Under the pieces are notes generated by a model. The model saw nothing but the letters and a program-made list of their open reading frames with translations, made no database searches and had not been told where the DNA came from. The position numbers were made by a program, and so were the translations under genes. From Streptomyces alboniger (GTDB lineage Bacteria; Actinomycetota; Actinomycetes; Streptomycetales; Streptomycetaceae), in the NCBI RefSeq assembly GCF_008704395.1, contig NZ_CP023695.1, positions 5,456,001-5,520,000 of the forward strand: a stretch of 64,000 nt of DNA. Reading direction: 5' to 3'. Shown piece by piece: positions 34,113 to 42,714 of this stretch; position 1 is the stretch's first letter, and every line of letters starts with the position of its first letter.

Positions 34113-34823
34113 GTGAGCCTGTATATCGAGGCACGGATACGTGCCGATCTCGACGACCTGTGGGAGCGCACCCAGGAGCCGGGCTCGCACCAGCGCTGGG
34201 ACCTGCGCTTCACCGAGATCGCCTACCTGCCGTGCCGGGAGGGCGAGCAGCAGCACTTCCGGTACGCCACGCGCGTACTGCCCTTCCTCACGATCGCCGG
34301 CACCGGCGTCAGCGCGGGGGAGAGGCGGCGCCCCGACGGCACGCGGACGTCCGCCCTGCGCTTCGCCTCGCCCCACCCGCTCTCCCTCCTCGAAGAGGGC
34401 AGCGGCTACTGGCGCTACGTACCCGCGCCCGACGGCGACGGCATCCGCTTCCTCACCGGATACGACTACCGGCCGCGCTGGGGCCGCTTCGGCGCGCTCG
34501 CCGACCGCGCGTTCCTCCGCCCGCTGATGGGCTGGGCCACCGCCTGGTCGTTCGACCGCCTCAGACTCTGGCTGGAGCGGGACATCACCCCCGAACGCGC
34601 CCTGGTGAACGCCCTCGCGGAGGTCGTCCTGCGCGTGCTGTGCGTGGCGGCAGCCGTCCTCTTCCTCCCCGTGACGGCCCTCGCGGCCGCCGCGCTCGCG
34701 CTGATCCTGCCGCCGCTGCCCACCACCCCGGCCGCCCGCCGCTGCCTGCGCACCCCACCGGCACGCGCGCGTGCCCCGCGCATCCTGTCCACCCCCGCCA
34801 CCGCCACGGAGCCGCAGCCATGA
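34113..34823 (+). CDS. SRPBCC-like protein with C-terminal membrane helices
   Basis: Protein of 236 residues. GTG 34113 (VSLYIEARIRADLDDLWERTQEPGSHQRW) is chosen because the promoter just upstream would start transcription near 34074; an in-frame start at 34047 lies before that. The N-terminal 150 residues look like a polyketide-cyclase/START-type (SRPBCC) ligand fold with the expected ADLDDLWERTQEP motif. Two hydrophobic helices follow (VLRVLCVAAAVLFLPVTALA and ALALILPPLP). It overlaps the DUF4166 gene by 4 bp. Ligand unknown, perhaps a lipid. Confidence 0.82.
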   Translation: MSLYIEARIRADLDDLWERTQEPGSHQRWDLRFTEIAYLPCREGEQQHFRYATRVLPFLTIAGTGVSAGERRRPDGTRTSALRFASPHPLSLLEEGSGYWRYVPAPDGDGIRFLTGYDYRPRWGRFGALADRAFLRPLMGWATAWSFDRLRLWLERDITPERALVNALAEVVLRVLCVAAAVLFLPVTALAAAALALILPPLPTTPAARRCLRTPPARARAPRILSTPATATEPQP

Positions 34824-35500
34824 CCTCGATCTTCGAAACCGTGATGGGCGCCGACTTCCGCCGGCTCCACCCGCAGCTCCGGCGTCGCTTCTCCGTCGGT
34901 CTGGAGAGCGGCGAGGCCTGCACCGGGCGGGGCGTGATGGACCGGATCTGGCACGGCCGGGGCTTCGTGAAGCCGTTCCTCGCGGTCGGCGGAACCCGCA
35001 ACATCCTCGTCCCGCGCCAGGGCCGCGACGTCCCCTTCGTGATCGAGAACGTGCCGTACGCCGACACGTACGGCCGTGAGACGGTGACCTTCGTGCGCAC
35101 CTTCGACCTGCCCGGCGGGCCCCGCCGATTCGACGCCCAGATGGTCCTGAGCCCCAAGGGTGACCGCGTGCTCGACTACCTCGGCACGCACCAGCACCTC
35201 GCCAGCGACCTGCACTTCCGGGCGGAGCCCGACGGCTCGCTCGTGATCCGCTCCGGAGAGCACCGGTTCCGGGAGGGGCCGGTGGACTGCCGCGTTCCCT
35301 CGCTGATCGGCGGCGATGCCGAGGTGCGCGAGTCCTACGACGATGACGCGGGGTGCTTCCGCATCCGGGTCCGCGTCGTCAACCGGCGCTTCGGGCCGCT
35401 CTTCGGGTACGAGGGGTCCTTCCGGGCGACGTATACGGACGTCCGTACGTGCGGGGTGCGGGCCGGGCTGCGGCCCGTTCGCGAGGAGGCGCGGGCGTGA
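34820..35500 (+). CDS. DUF4166-domain protein
   Basis: Soluble protein of 226 residues. It begins MTSIFETVMGADFRRLHPQLRRRFSVG and contains GRGVMDRIWHGRGFVKPFLAVGGTRNILVPRQGRDVPFVIENV, typical of DUF4166. No catalytic residues are known. ATG 34820 overlaps the stop of the SRPBCC-like gene, and the stop overlaps the TetR GTG (35497-35500), so the three genes form one tight operon. Function unknown. Confidence 0.88.
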   Translation: MTSIFETVMGADFRRLHPQLRRRFSVGLESGEACTGRGVMDRIWHGRGFVKPFLAVGGTRNILVPRQGRDVPFVIENVPYADTYGRETVTFVRTFDLPGGPRRFDAQMVLSPKGDRVLDYLGTHQHLASDLHFRAEPDGSLVIRSGEHRFREGPVDCRVPSLIGGDAEVRESYDDDAGCFRIRVRVVNRRFGPLFGYEGSFRATYTDVRTCGVRAGLRPVREEARA

Positions 35501-36153
35501 GCGCCGCCAAGGACCCCGACAAGGGGCGGGAGACGCGCGAGAAGCTTCTCGACGGTGCGCTGCGGACGCTCACGGAGCAGGGCATCGCCAAGACGTCGGC
35601 GCGCAGCATCGCCGCCGCCGCGGGGGTCAACCAGGCGCTGGTCTTCTACCACTTCGGTTCCGTCGACGAACTGCTCGCGGCGGCGTGCCGGTACGGGACC
35701 GAGCAGCGCGTGGCCCTCTACCGCGACCGCCTCGCCGGGATCGGCTCCCTCTCCGAACTGCTCGCCTTCGGGCGGGAGATGCACGAGGAGGAGCGGGAGG
35801 CCGGGCACGTGGCGGTCCTCGGGCAGTTGCTCGCGGGCGCGCAGACGCAGCCTCGGCTCGCGGCGGCGACCGCGGCGGGGCTCGCGCTCTGGGTCGAGGA
35901 GATCGAGAAGGTTCTGGCGCGGGTCCTTGCGGCGTCTCCGCTCGGGGAGTTCACGGATGTCGTGGGACTTGCCCGGGCGGTGGCGGCGTCCTTCGTGGGG
36001 CTGGAGCTGTACGAAGGGGTCGACCCCGTCGGCACCGAGCGGGCGCTCGCGTCGCTGGAGCAGCTGTCCCTCCTGGTGGGTGCGGTCGAGGACCTCGGCC
36101 CCCTCGCGCAGCGGGCGGTCCGCCATCGGCTCCGCCGGTCTTCCCGGCCCTGA
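35497..36153 (+). CDS. TetR-family regulator, probable autorepressor of its operon
   Basis: Regulator of 218 residues from GTG 35497. The TetR helix-turn-helix reads KLLDGALRTLTEQGIAKTSARSIAAAAGVNQALVFYHFGSVDELL. The C-terminal domain is helical and variable (about 150 residues). It is the last gene of the SRPBCC/DUF4166/TetR operon and lies downstream of two perfect TTGAGC-N4-GCTCAA sites, whose spacing suits TetR dimers. A lipid-like or aromatic ligand is possible given the SRPBCC partner; this is a guess. Confidence 0.92.
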   Translation: MSAAKDPDKGRETREKLLDGALRTLTEQGIAKTSARSIAAAAGVNQALVFYHFGSVDELLAAACRYGTEQRVALYRDRLAGIGSLSELLAFGREMHEEEREAGHVAVLGQLLAGAQTQPRLAAATAAGLALWVEEIEKVLARVLAASPLGEFTDVVGLARAVAASFVGLELYEGVDPVGTERALASLEQLSLLVGAVEDLGPLAQRAVRHRLRRSSRP

Positions 36154-36677
36154 GCCGGCGCCTTCGCCCCCGTGCCGCGGCTTGCCGCTTGGCTGGTGTC
36201 CTCGCCTCGCGACGCGGGGGCCCTGGCCCGCCGCTCCGCGGCGGATGTCTCCCACCCACCCGTTTGCCCGGCACCGGCCTGCTGGGTAGGGGCGGTCGTT
36301 CACCGCGCTGGGTCTGCTGGGTGGCACCGGTCCGCAGCCGCCGTCGAGACCGGAGGGGACGTGGCGGTATGTCCGCCCGGAGCACAGTGGAGCAGCTCCG
36401 GCACAGCGAAAAGGCGCCGACGCCAAGATGGCGAGGACGGACATACCGCCGCGGCCCCGCCCCACCGACGAGCCAGGCGCGACCCCGGCCCCCACCCGCA
36501 CTTCACGACACGGCCCACTCCCACCCCACCCACACGCCCCCACCCACACGCCCCCCACCCCCGCAACCCCCCGCCCCAAAACCCCTCGCACGGACGTACC
36601 CGGTTCGACACGCCGACGAAAACCCCCTTTTGTGGGGGTATCGGCTCGTTCGATTCACCAGAACACTGGAGGGCGCT
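36154..36677. other. 524-bp region upstream of cslA without a gene
   Basis: No convincing gene. It includes a strongly C-rich tract (about 36500-36595), possibly G-quadruplex-forming on the other strand, and a short hairpin ACCCCC (36622-36627)-TTTTGT-GGGGGT (36634-36639) in the leader 39 bp before cslA. The cslA promoter presumably lies here, but no clear -35/-10 pair stood out. Confidence 0.6.
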
Positions 36678-38510
36678 GTGCGGCAGCCGGAGGGCTACGA
36701 CTACGACACCCACAGCACGCTCGCCGGACCGCTCACCGAGCCACACGGCGGCAAGGACGGCAAGGACGGCAAGAGCGGCAAAAACGGCGGCGCAGGCGGC
36801 TATCGGGTCCAGTACCGCAAGCTGCTCTCCTCCGAGCCCCACCGAATACGCGCCGTGCTCCTGATGACGCTGGCCCCGATACTCACCGGGCTCCTGCTCG
36901 TCTACCTCGTGTGGCCCACGCACTGGACCGAACGCGAGGGCGGCGAACGCTGGCTCATCGGACTCGACGTCACGATGCTCGCGGCGATCGGCCTGATCGA
37001 ACTCTTCATGCTGGTCAACGTCATATCGATCGCACACGCGACGATGGTCGCGAGGGACCCGGTCCCGGTGTACCCGGAGAAGGGCACCCGCGTCGCCTTC
37101 CTCACCACGTACGTGCCCGGCAAGGAGCCCCTCTCCATGGTCCGGGCCACCCTCGAAGGGGCCGTCCGGATACACCACACGGGCCCCCTGGACGTATGGC
37201 TCCTGGACGAGGGGAACGACCCCGACGCCAAGGCGCTCTGCGAAGAACTCGGCGTCCGGCACTTCACGCGCCTCGGCGTCCCGGAGTGGAACCGCGCGAA
37301 GGGCCCGCACAAGGCCCGCACCAAGCACGGCAACTACAACGCCTGGCTGGCGATGCACCACGCGGAGTACGACTTCTTCGCCTCCGTCGACACGGACCAC
37401 GTCCCGCTCCCCAACTTCCTGGAGCGGATGATGGGGTACTTCCGTGACCCGGACATCGCGTTCGTGGTCGGACCGCAGGTCTACGGGAACTACACCACCC
37501 CCGTCACCAAGGCCGCCGAGTCCCAGCAGTTCCTCTTCCACGCGCTGATCCAGCGAGCGGGCAACCGCTACCGCGCGCCCATGTTCGTCGGCACCAACAA
37601 CGTCGTACGCATCAAGGCGCTCACGCAGATAGGCGGCCTGTACGACTCGATCACCGAGGACATGGCGACCGGCTTCGAGCTGCACCGCCGCCGCAACCCC
37701 GCCACCCAGCAGCACTGGCGCTCGGTCTACACCCCCGACGTGCTGGCCGTCGGCGAGGGACCGGCCTCCTGGACGGACTTCTTCACCCAGCAGATGCGCT
37801 GGTCGCGCGGCACGTACGAGACGCTGTTCAAGCAGTACTGGAAGGCGCCGTTCACGATGCCGCCCGGGCGCCTGTTCTCGTACACGATGATGCTCGTGTA
37901 CTACCCGATGACGGCGGTCAACTGGCTGCTCGGCATCCTCAGCTGCGTCCTCTTCCTGTGGTTCGGCGCGTCCGGCACGCAGGTGGCGGCCTCCGTGTGG
38001 CTGATGCTCTACAGCGACGCGGCCGCCCTCCAGATCGGCCTCTACCTCTGGAACCGCCGCCACAACGTCTCCCCGCACGAGCCCGAGGGCTCCGGAGGCC
38101 TCGCGGGCATGGCGATGTCGGCGCTCTCCGCCCCCATCTACGCCAAGTCCCTCGGCGCGGCCGTCGTCCGCCGCCCGAGCCGCTTCGTGGTCACGCCGAA
38201 GGGCGGCGACGCCAGCCCGGACCGGCTGCTGACCTTCCGCATCCACCTCTTCTGGGCGGCGATACTCGCCTCCTCCCTGATCGCCTCCTTCGTGCTCGGC
38301 CACACCCACGTGGCGATGCGCACCTGGGCCGTCCTCGCGATGGCCATCTCGCTGGCCCCGGTCGCGGTGTGGACCTTCACCCTCGCCACGGAGCGCAGAA
38401 CGGCCCGCCAGACGGCACGGGAGCGGCGCGCGGCCGGGCAGTCCGCCCCGGACGCGGAGGGCGAGCCGGAGCCCGCCTTCGCCACCGGCACGACGACAGG
38501 AGGGAACTGA
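36678..38510 (+). CDS. cslA: CslA, cellulose-synthase-like glycosyltransferase
   Basis: Integral membrane family 2 glycosyltransferase of 610 residues that makes a beta-glucan at hyphal tips in Streptomyces. GTG 36678 follows GGAGGG. The N-terminus has a Gly/Lys/Asp-rich segment (GGKDGKDGKSGKNGG) and two helices. The catalytic part shows TYVPGKEPLSMVRATLEG, DEGNDPDAK, FFASVDTDHVP (DxD), SITEDMATG (TED) and QQMRWSRGTYETLFKQYW (QxxRW). About five C-terminal helices follow. glxA is 3 bp downstream. Confidence 0.94.
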   Translation: MRQPEGYDYDTHSTLAGPLTEPHGGKDGKDGKSGKNGGAGGYRVQYRKLLSSEPHRIRAVLLMTLAPILTGLLLVYLVWPTHWTEREGGERWLIGLDVTMLAAIGLIELFMLVNVISIAHATMVARDPVPVYPEKGTRVAFLTTYVPGKEPLSMVRATLEGAVRIHHTGPLDVWLLDEGNDPDAKALCEELGVRHFTRLGVPEWNRAKGPHKARTKHGNYNAWLAMHHAEYDFFASVDTDHVPLPNFLERMMGYFRDPDIAFVVGPQVYGNYTTPVTKAAESQQFLFHALIQRAGNRYRAPMFVGTNNVVRIKALTQIGGLYDSITEDMATGFELHRRRNPATQQHWRSVYTPDVLAVGEGPASWTDFFTQQMRWSRGTYETLFKQYWKAPFTMPPGRLFSYTMMLVYYPMTAVNWLLGILSCVLFLWFGASGTQVAASVWLMLYSDAAALQIGLYLWNRRHNVSPHEPEGSGGLAGMAMSALSAPIYAKSLGAAVVRRPSRFVVTPKGGDASPDRLLTFRIHLFWAAILASSLIASFVLGHTHVAMRTWAVLAMAISLAPVAVWTFTLATERRTARQTARERRAAGQSAPDAEGEPEPAFATGTTTGGN

Positions 38511-38513
38511 CCC

Positions 38514-40487
38514 ATGGCACCCATGGCCTACCGACCCTCGCGGCGTACGAGGAAGACACTCATCGGAGTCGGCGCGGGCGCCCTGCTCGTCGGCCTGAAC
38601 GCCCCCGCCGCGCTCTCCTTCGCCGAGGAGCAGTACTACGAGTACAAGATCTCCCGGCCCGGCTACAAGGCGAAGTACGGCTCCTGGAAGCAGGTCGACA
38701 TCCCCAAGGAGTTCCGCACCAACGCCATCCACGCCGCACTTCTGCACACCGGCAAGGTGCTGATCGTCGCGGGCTCGGGCAACGAACAGAAGAAGTTCGA
38801 CGCGGGGTCGTTCGACACGGTCCTGTGGGACCCGGTGCGGAACACCTTCAAGAGGATCGACACCCCCGAGGACTTCTTCTGCGCCGGGCACGCCCAGCTC
38901 CCCGACGGGCGGCTCCTGGTCGCGGGCGGCACCGCGCGCTACGAACTGCTCGACGGCGAGGTCGAGCGGGCCGGCGGTGGCATGCGGGTCAAGAACGAGA
39001 ACCCCGACAAGGCCATCATCCTCAAGAAGGGCACCAAGTTCCGCTCGCCGTCCGGCATCGAGTACGTCAGCAAGTTCGACGTCGAGGTGCCGAAGGCCAA
39101 GCGGGACTACGAGATCACGTACTCCAAGGCCGGCGCGATGCAGCCCTGGAAGACGAAGGTCAAGGCGAGCGAGGCACGGGTCTTCGTCGAGGCGCTGGAG
39201 CCGGGCCCCCAGTCGGTCAACGACAAGCAGGCGCAGTACGAGATCGAGGGCCTGACCGGTGACGAGGCCGACAACACGTACGGCATCGCCGAGAAGATCG
39301 ACATGGAGAAGCAGGACTTCCAGGGCATCAAGGCCGCGTACGAGTTCGACCCGAGGGCCGAGCGGTACGTCCCCGTCGACCCGATGAAGAAGGCCCGCTG
39401 GTACCCGACGCTGGTCGGCCTCGAGGACGGCAAGGTGCTCGCCGTTTCCGGTCTCGACGACGTCGGCGTCATCGACCCCGGCGACAACGAGATCTACGAC
39501 CCGAAAACGAAGAAGTGGACCGACGGCCCCAAGCGGTACTTCCCGACCTACCCCGCGCTCTTCCTCACCAAGGGCGGCAAGCTCTTCTACCCCGCGTCCA
39601 ACGCCGGTTACGGACCGGCGGACAAGGGTCGCGAGCCGGGCCTGTGGGACCTGAGGACGAACAAGTTCGAGAAGGTCCCCGGGCTGACCGACGTCGACCA
39701 GACCGAGACGTCCGCGTCGGTGCTGCTGCCGCCCGCGCAGGACCAGAAGGTGATGATCCTGGGCGGCGGGGGAGTGGGCGAGTCGGACAAGGCGACGCGC
39801 CGCACCGCCGTGATCGACCTCAAGGAGGCCAACCCGTCCTTCAAGACCGGGCCCCAGCTCCCGGAGGGCACCCGCTACCTGAACAGCGTGATCATGCCGG
39901 ACGACTCGGTGTTCACCTCCAACGGCTCCTCCGACTACCGGGGCCGCGGCGCCAGCAACATCCTCAAGGCGCAGTTCTACGACCCCAAGCAGAACGTCTT
40001 CCGCGCGGCCGCGGCGCCCAAGGTGGGCCGCAACTACCACTCCGAGGCGCTGCTCCTGCCCGACGGCCGGGTCGTCACCTTCGGCTCGGACCCGCTCTTC
40101 GACAACGAGCAGAACACCAAGCTCGGCCACTTCGAGCAGCGCATGGAGATCTTCACCCCGCCCGCGCTGCACAAGGGCGGCAAGACCCGCCCGGTCCTCG
40201 GCGAGGGCCCGGAGCAGCTGGCGGCGGACGGCCGTGCGACGTTCCGCACCGACCGCCCCGAGAACATCGTCTCGGCCCGTCTGATGCGGCCCAGCGCGGT
40301 GACGCACACCACGGACGTCGAGCAGCGTTCGATCGCGCTGGGGCTGACCAAGGGCAAGGGGGCGGTGACGGTGGACGTCCCCCAGCGGGACGCGGCGCTG
40401 GTCCCGCCCGGCTGGTACATGCTCTTCGTCACGGACAGGGACGGCACGTCCTCGCAGGCCAAGTGGATCCACGTGGGCCAGGAGTGA
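38514..40487 (+). CDS. glxA: GlxA, radical copper oxidase
   Basis: Galactose-oxidase-like mononuclear copper enzyme of 657 residues, needed for tip glycan and morphogenesis. A single N-terminal anchor (LIGVGAGALLVGLNAPAALS) precedes a Kelch propeller. The cross-link Cys is Cys123 in EDFFCAGHAQLPDGR, paired with Tyr in RWYPTLVGLEDGK; copper ligands are Tyr/His in GRNYHSEALLLPDGR and His in SAVTHTTDVEQR near the end. It follows cslA by 3 bp in one operon. An in-frame ATG at 38523 is a second start candidate. Confidence 0.95.
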   Translation: MAPMAYRPSRRTRKTLIGVGAGALLVGLNAPAALSFAEEQYYEYKISRPGYKAKYGSWKQVDIPKEFRTNAIHAALLHTGKVLIVAGSGNEQKKFDAGSFDTVLWDPVRNTFKRIDTPEDFFCAGHAQLPDGRLLVAGGTARYELLDGEVERAGGGMRVKNENPDKAIILKKGTKFRSPSGIEYVSKFDVEVPKAKRDYEITYSKAGAMQPWKTKVKASEARVFVEALEPGPQSVNDKQAQYEIEGLTGDEADNTYGIAEKIDMEKQDFQGIKAAYEFDPRAERYVPVDPMKKARWYPTLVGLEDGKVLAVSGLDDVGVIDPGDNEIYDPKTKKWTDGPKRYFPTYPALFLTKGGKLFYPASNAGYGPADKGREPGLWDLRTNKFEKVPGLTDVDQTETSASVLLPPAQDQKVMILGGGGVGESDKATRRTAVIDLKEANPSFKTGPQLPEGTRYLNSVIMPDDSVFTSNGSSDYRGRGASNILKAQFYDPKQNVFRAAAAPKVGRNYHSEALLLPDGRVVTFGSDPLFDNEQNTKLGHFEQRMEIFTPPALHKGGKTRPVLGEGPEQLAADGRATFRTDRPENIVSARLMRPSAVTHTTDVEQRSIALGLTKGKGAVTVDVPQRDAALVPPGWYMLFVTDRDGTSSQAKWIHVGQE

Positions 40488-40505
40488 CCCGGGCGGACCC
40501 GGGCC

Positions 40506-41546
40506 TCACGCCGCCTTCGCGTTGCGCGCGAGGCCCAGGGCGTAGTCCGGCCACCACTGCCCCGCCGCCGGGCCGCCCCGGCACGGGCCGTCCGAGTCGC
40601 CCGGGCGCTTGATCCACAGGACGGCGTCGACGAGCGGGTCGCCCGTGCGGTCGGTGGGCGGGGTGCCGAGGCCCCGGCCCGGCGGGTTGCACCAGGCGTC
40701 CTGCCGGTCGCCCGCCAGCGGGCCCTTGCCGTTGCGGCTGGTGTCCATCACGAAGTGCTTGCCGCCGACCGTCGCCGACAGCGTGCGGCCGTACTTCTTG
40801 ATGACCTCGTCGCTCTGGAAGTTCGAGACGTTCAGCGAGAAGCCGTCGGCCCGCGCGATGCCCGCCTGGCGCAGCGGTTCGGAGAGCTTGTCCGCGTCCG
40901 TGATCCAGCCGGGGTTCCCCGCGTCGAGGTACACCTTCACCTTCGGCTGCCGCTTGAACCGCTGGATCGCCTCGGAGAGCAGCTGGTAGCGGTCGGCGTG
41001 GTACTCGGCCGGGGTGCAGCCGTCCACGATGTGCGGGATGGCGTCGGGTTCCAGGATGACCACGGCGGGGGCGCTGCCGATCGTGTCGGCGAAGGTGTCC
41101 ACCCAGTTCCGGTAGTAGTCGGCGTTGTTCGCGCCGCCCGCGGAGTGCTGGCCGCAGTCGCGGTGCGGGATGTTGTACGCCACGAGCACCGCCGTGCGGC
41201 CCTCCTTCTCCGCACCGGCGGTCGCCGCCCTGACGTCGGCCGCGGGGTCGTCCCCGGCCGGCCACACGGCCAGCGGCTGTTCGGAGATCCGCTTGAGCGT
41301 CTCGGCGTCCTGGGCGCGGCCCTGCGCCTCCCACTCCTTGACCTGGCGGGCGGCGGGGCTGTCGGGGTCGACCCAGAACGTGTTGGGCGGGGCCTTCGCG
41401 GCGGCGGTCGAGGGACCGGAGGCTGCGCCCGCGCCCTTGGTCCTGGCGGGGCCGGCCTCGGACCCGGACCCCGACGAGCAGCCCGCCGTGAGCCCGAGGG
41501 CGGTGAGAGCCGCGAGTGCCGTGAACGTGCGGAGCAGCCGGTGCAT
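40506..41546 (-). CDS. Lipid-anchored GH6 endoglucanase-like enzyme
   Basis: Glycoside hydrolase family 6 protein of 346 residues. The N-terminus is a lipoprotein signal (LAALTALGLTAGCSSGSGSE, lipobox LTAGC), then a short linker. Catalytic features are VAYNIPHRDCGQHSAGGA (acid Asp), VVILEPDAIPHIVDGC, KVKVYLDAGNPGWI and HFVMDTSRNGKGP (second acid), with C-terminal DPLVDAVLWIKRPGDSDGPC. It is convergent with glxA with only 18 bp between them, matching the CslZ companion of the csl locus in S. coelicolor. Confidence 0.93.
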   Translation of the reverse strand: MHRLLRTFTALAALTALGLTAGCSSGSGSEAGPARTKGAGAASGPSTAAAKAPPNTFWVDPDSPAARQVKEWEAQGRAQDAETLKRISEQPLAVWPAGDDPAADVRAATAGAEKEGRTAVLVAYNIPHRDCGQHSAGGANNADYYRNWVDTFADTIGSAPAVVILEPDAIPHIVDGCTPAEYHADRYQLLSEAIQRFKRQPKVKVYLDAGNPGWITDADKLSEPLRQAGIARADGFSLNVSNFQSDEVIKKYGRTLSATVGGKHFVMDTSRNGKGPLAGDRQDAWCNPPGRGLGTPPTDRTGDPLVDAVLWIKRPGDSDGPCRGGPAAGQWWPDYALGLARNAKAA

Positions 41547-41731
41547 CCAGACCCCTTGGGCGACGGTGACGGTCAGTCAGCCCGGCAATCGTTGCATATA
41601 GGGCGAATCATCCTCCTGTGCGACACCGGGGGCGCTGTGCGCGGCGGGCCGACCGGGGGCGTTCAGGGAACGTACGCCCGAATTGCGAGACGGGGCTGAC
41701 CACCATATGACCGGCGGGTAAGGTCTTTGGC

Positions 41732-42241
41732 GTGCCGAAGCCGCTCAGCCTCCCCTTCGATCCCATCGCCCGCGCCGACGAGCTCTGGAAGCAGCGCTGG
41801 GGATCGGTCCCGGCCATGGGTGCGATCACCTCGATCATGCGCGCGCACCAGATCCTGCTCGCCGAGGTCGACGCGGTCGTCAAGCCGTACGGGCTGACCT
41901 TCGCGCGCTACGAGGCGCTGGTGCTGCTCACCTTCTCGCAGGCCGGTGAGCTGCCGATGTCCAAGATCGGCGAGCGGCTGATGGTGCATCCCACGTCCGT
42001 GACCAACACCGTCGACCGGCTCGTGAGGTCCGGCCTCGTCGACAAGCGCCCGAACCCCAACGACGGCCGGGGCACGCTCGCGTCCATCACGGAGAAGGGC
42101 CGCGAGGTCGTCGAGGCGGCCACGCGCGAGCTGATGGCGATGGACTTCGGGCTCGGGGTGTACGACGCGGAGGAGTGCGGGGAGATCTTCGCGATGCTGC
42201 GGCCCCTGCGGATCGCCGCGCAGGACTTCGAGGAGAAGTAG
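41732..42241 (+). CDS. MarR-family transcriptional regulator
   Basis: Regulator of 169 residues from GTG 41732. It begins VPKPLSLPFDPIARADELWKQRW and has the winged helix LTFARYEALVLLTFSQAGELPMSKIGERLMVHPTSVTNTVDRLVRSGLVDKRPNPNDGRGTLASITEKG. It is divergent from the GH6 gene and followed 66 bp later by the DUF3817 gene and then icmA. Its target is unknown; the icmA palindrome is one candidate. Confidence 0.94.
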   Translation: MPKPLSLPFDPIARADELWKQRWGSVPAMGAITSIMRAHQILLAEVDAVVKPYGLTFARYEALVLLTFSQAGELPMSKIGERLMVHPTSVTNTVDRLVRSGLVDKRPNPNDGRGTLASITEKGREVVEAATRELMAMDFGLGVYDAEECGEIFAMLRPLRIAAQDFEEK

Positions 42242-42307
42242 AGGCCTCCGTTCCGCTCGGGCGGGGGCGGCGAAGATCACGCGAGACGGGCCGTTACGCT
42301 CGTAGGC

Positions 42308-42640
42308 ATGAAGCGAAGCGTGCTGACCCGCTACCGGGTGATGGCCTATGTCACCGCCGTCATGTTGCTCGTGCTGTGCGCCTGCATGGTGTTCAAGTAC
42401 GGCTTCGACAAGGGCGAGGGTCTGACGCTCGTCGTGTCGCAGGTGCACGGCGTGCTCTACATCATCTACCTGATCTTCGCCTTCGACCTGGGCTCCAAGG
42501 CGAAGTGGCCGTTCGGCAAGCTGCTGTGGGTGCTGGTCTCCGGCACGATCCCGACGGCCGCGTTCTTCGTCGAGCGCAAGGTCGCCCGTGACGTCGAGCC
42601 GCTGATCACCGACGGCTCCCCGGTCACCGCGAAGGCGTAA
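42308..42640 (+). CDS. DUF3817 membrane protein (second copy)
   Basis: Membrane protein of 110 residues with about three helices, core VSQVHGVLYIIYLIFAFDLG and LLWVLVSGTIPTAAFFVERKV. It is a paralogue of the protein at 33280, sharing the HGVL(F/Y) and FFxERK motifs. It lies between a MarR gene and icmA on the same strand. Function unknown. Confidence 0.92.
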   Translation: MKRSVLTRYRVMAYVTAVMLLVLCACMVFKYGFDKGEGLTLVVSQVHGVLYIIYLIFAFDLGSKAKWPFGKLLWVLVSGTIPTAAFFVERKVARDVEPLITDGSPVTAKA

Positions 42641-42683
42641 CACCTGCCGCCGTACGCATTCGTACGGCGGTCAGCCATCGACT

Positions 42684-42705
42684 TTTACTAGGACGTCCTA
42701 GTAAA
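42684..42705. promoter_or_regulatory. Perfect 22-bp palindrome upstream of icmA
   Basis: The half-site TTTACTAGGAC (42684-42694) is followed at once by its exact inverse (42695-42705), with no spacer. It ends 9 bp before the icmA ATG at 42715, in an AT-rich patch in an otherwise GC-rich gap. Such a site is long enough for a TetR-type dimer and would block transcription or translation of icmA. The regulator is not identified. Confidence 0.8.
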
Positions 42706-42714
42706 TTCGAAGGT

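Noticed and set aside
36500..36600. C-rich tract as a CRISPR-like or tandem repeat
   Set aside because: No fixed unit or spacing; it is simple CCCAC-type sequence, noted only as a possible G-quadruplex on the other strand.
36300..40472. 1390-residue minus-strand frame across cslA and glxA
   Set aside because: Shadow of the two plus-strand genes, which carry DxD, QxxRW and copper-oxidase residues.
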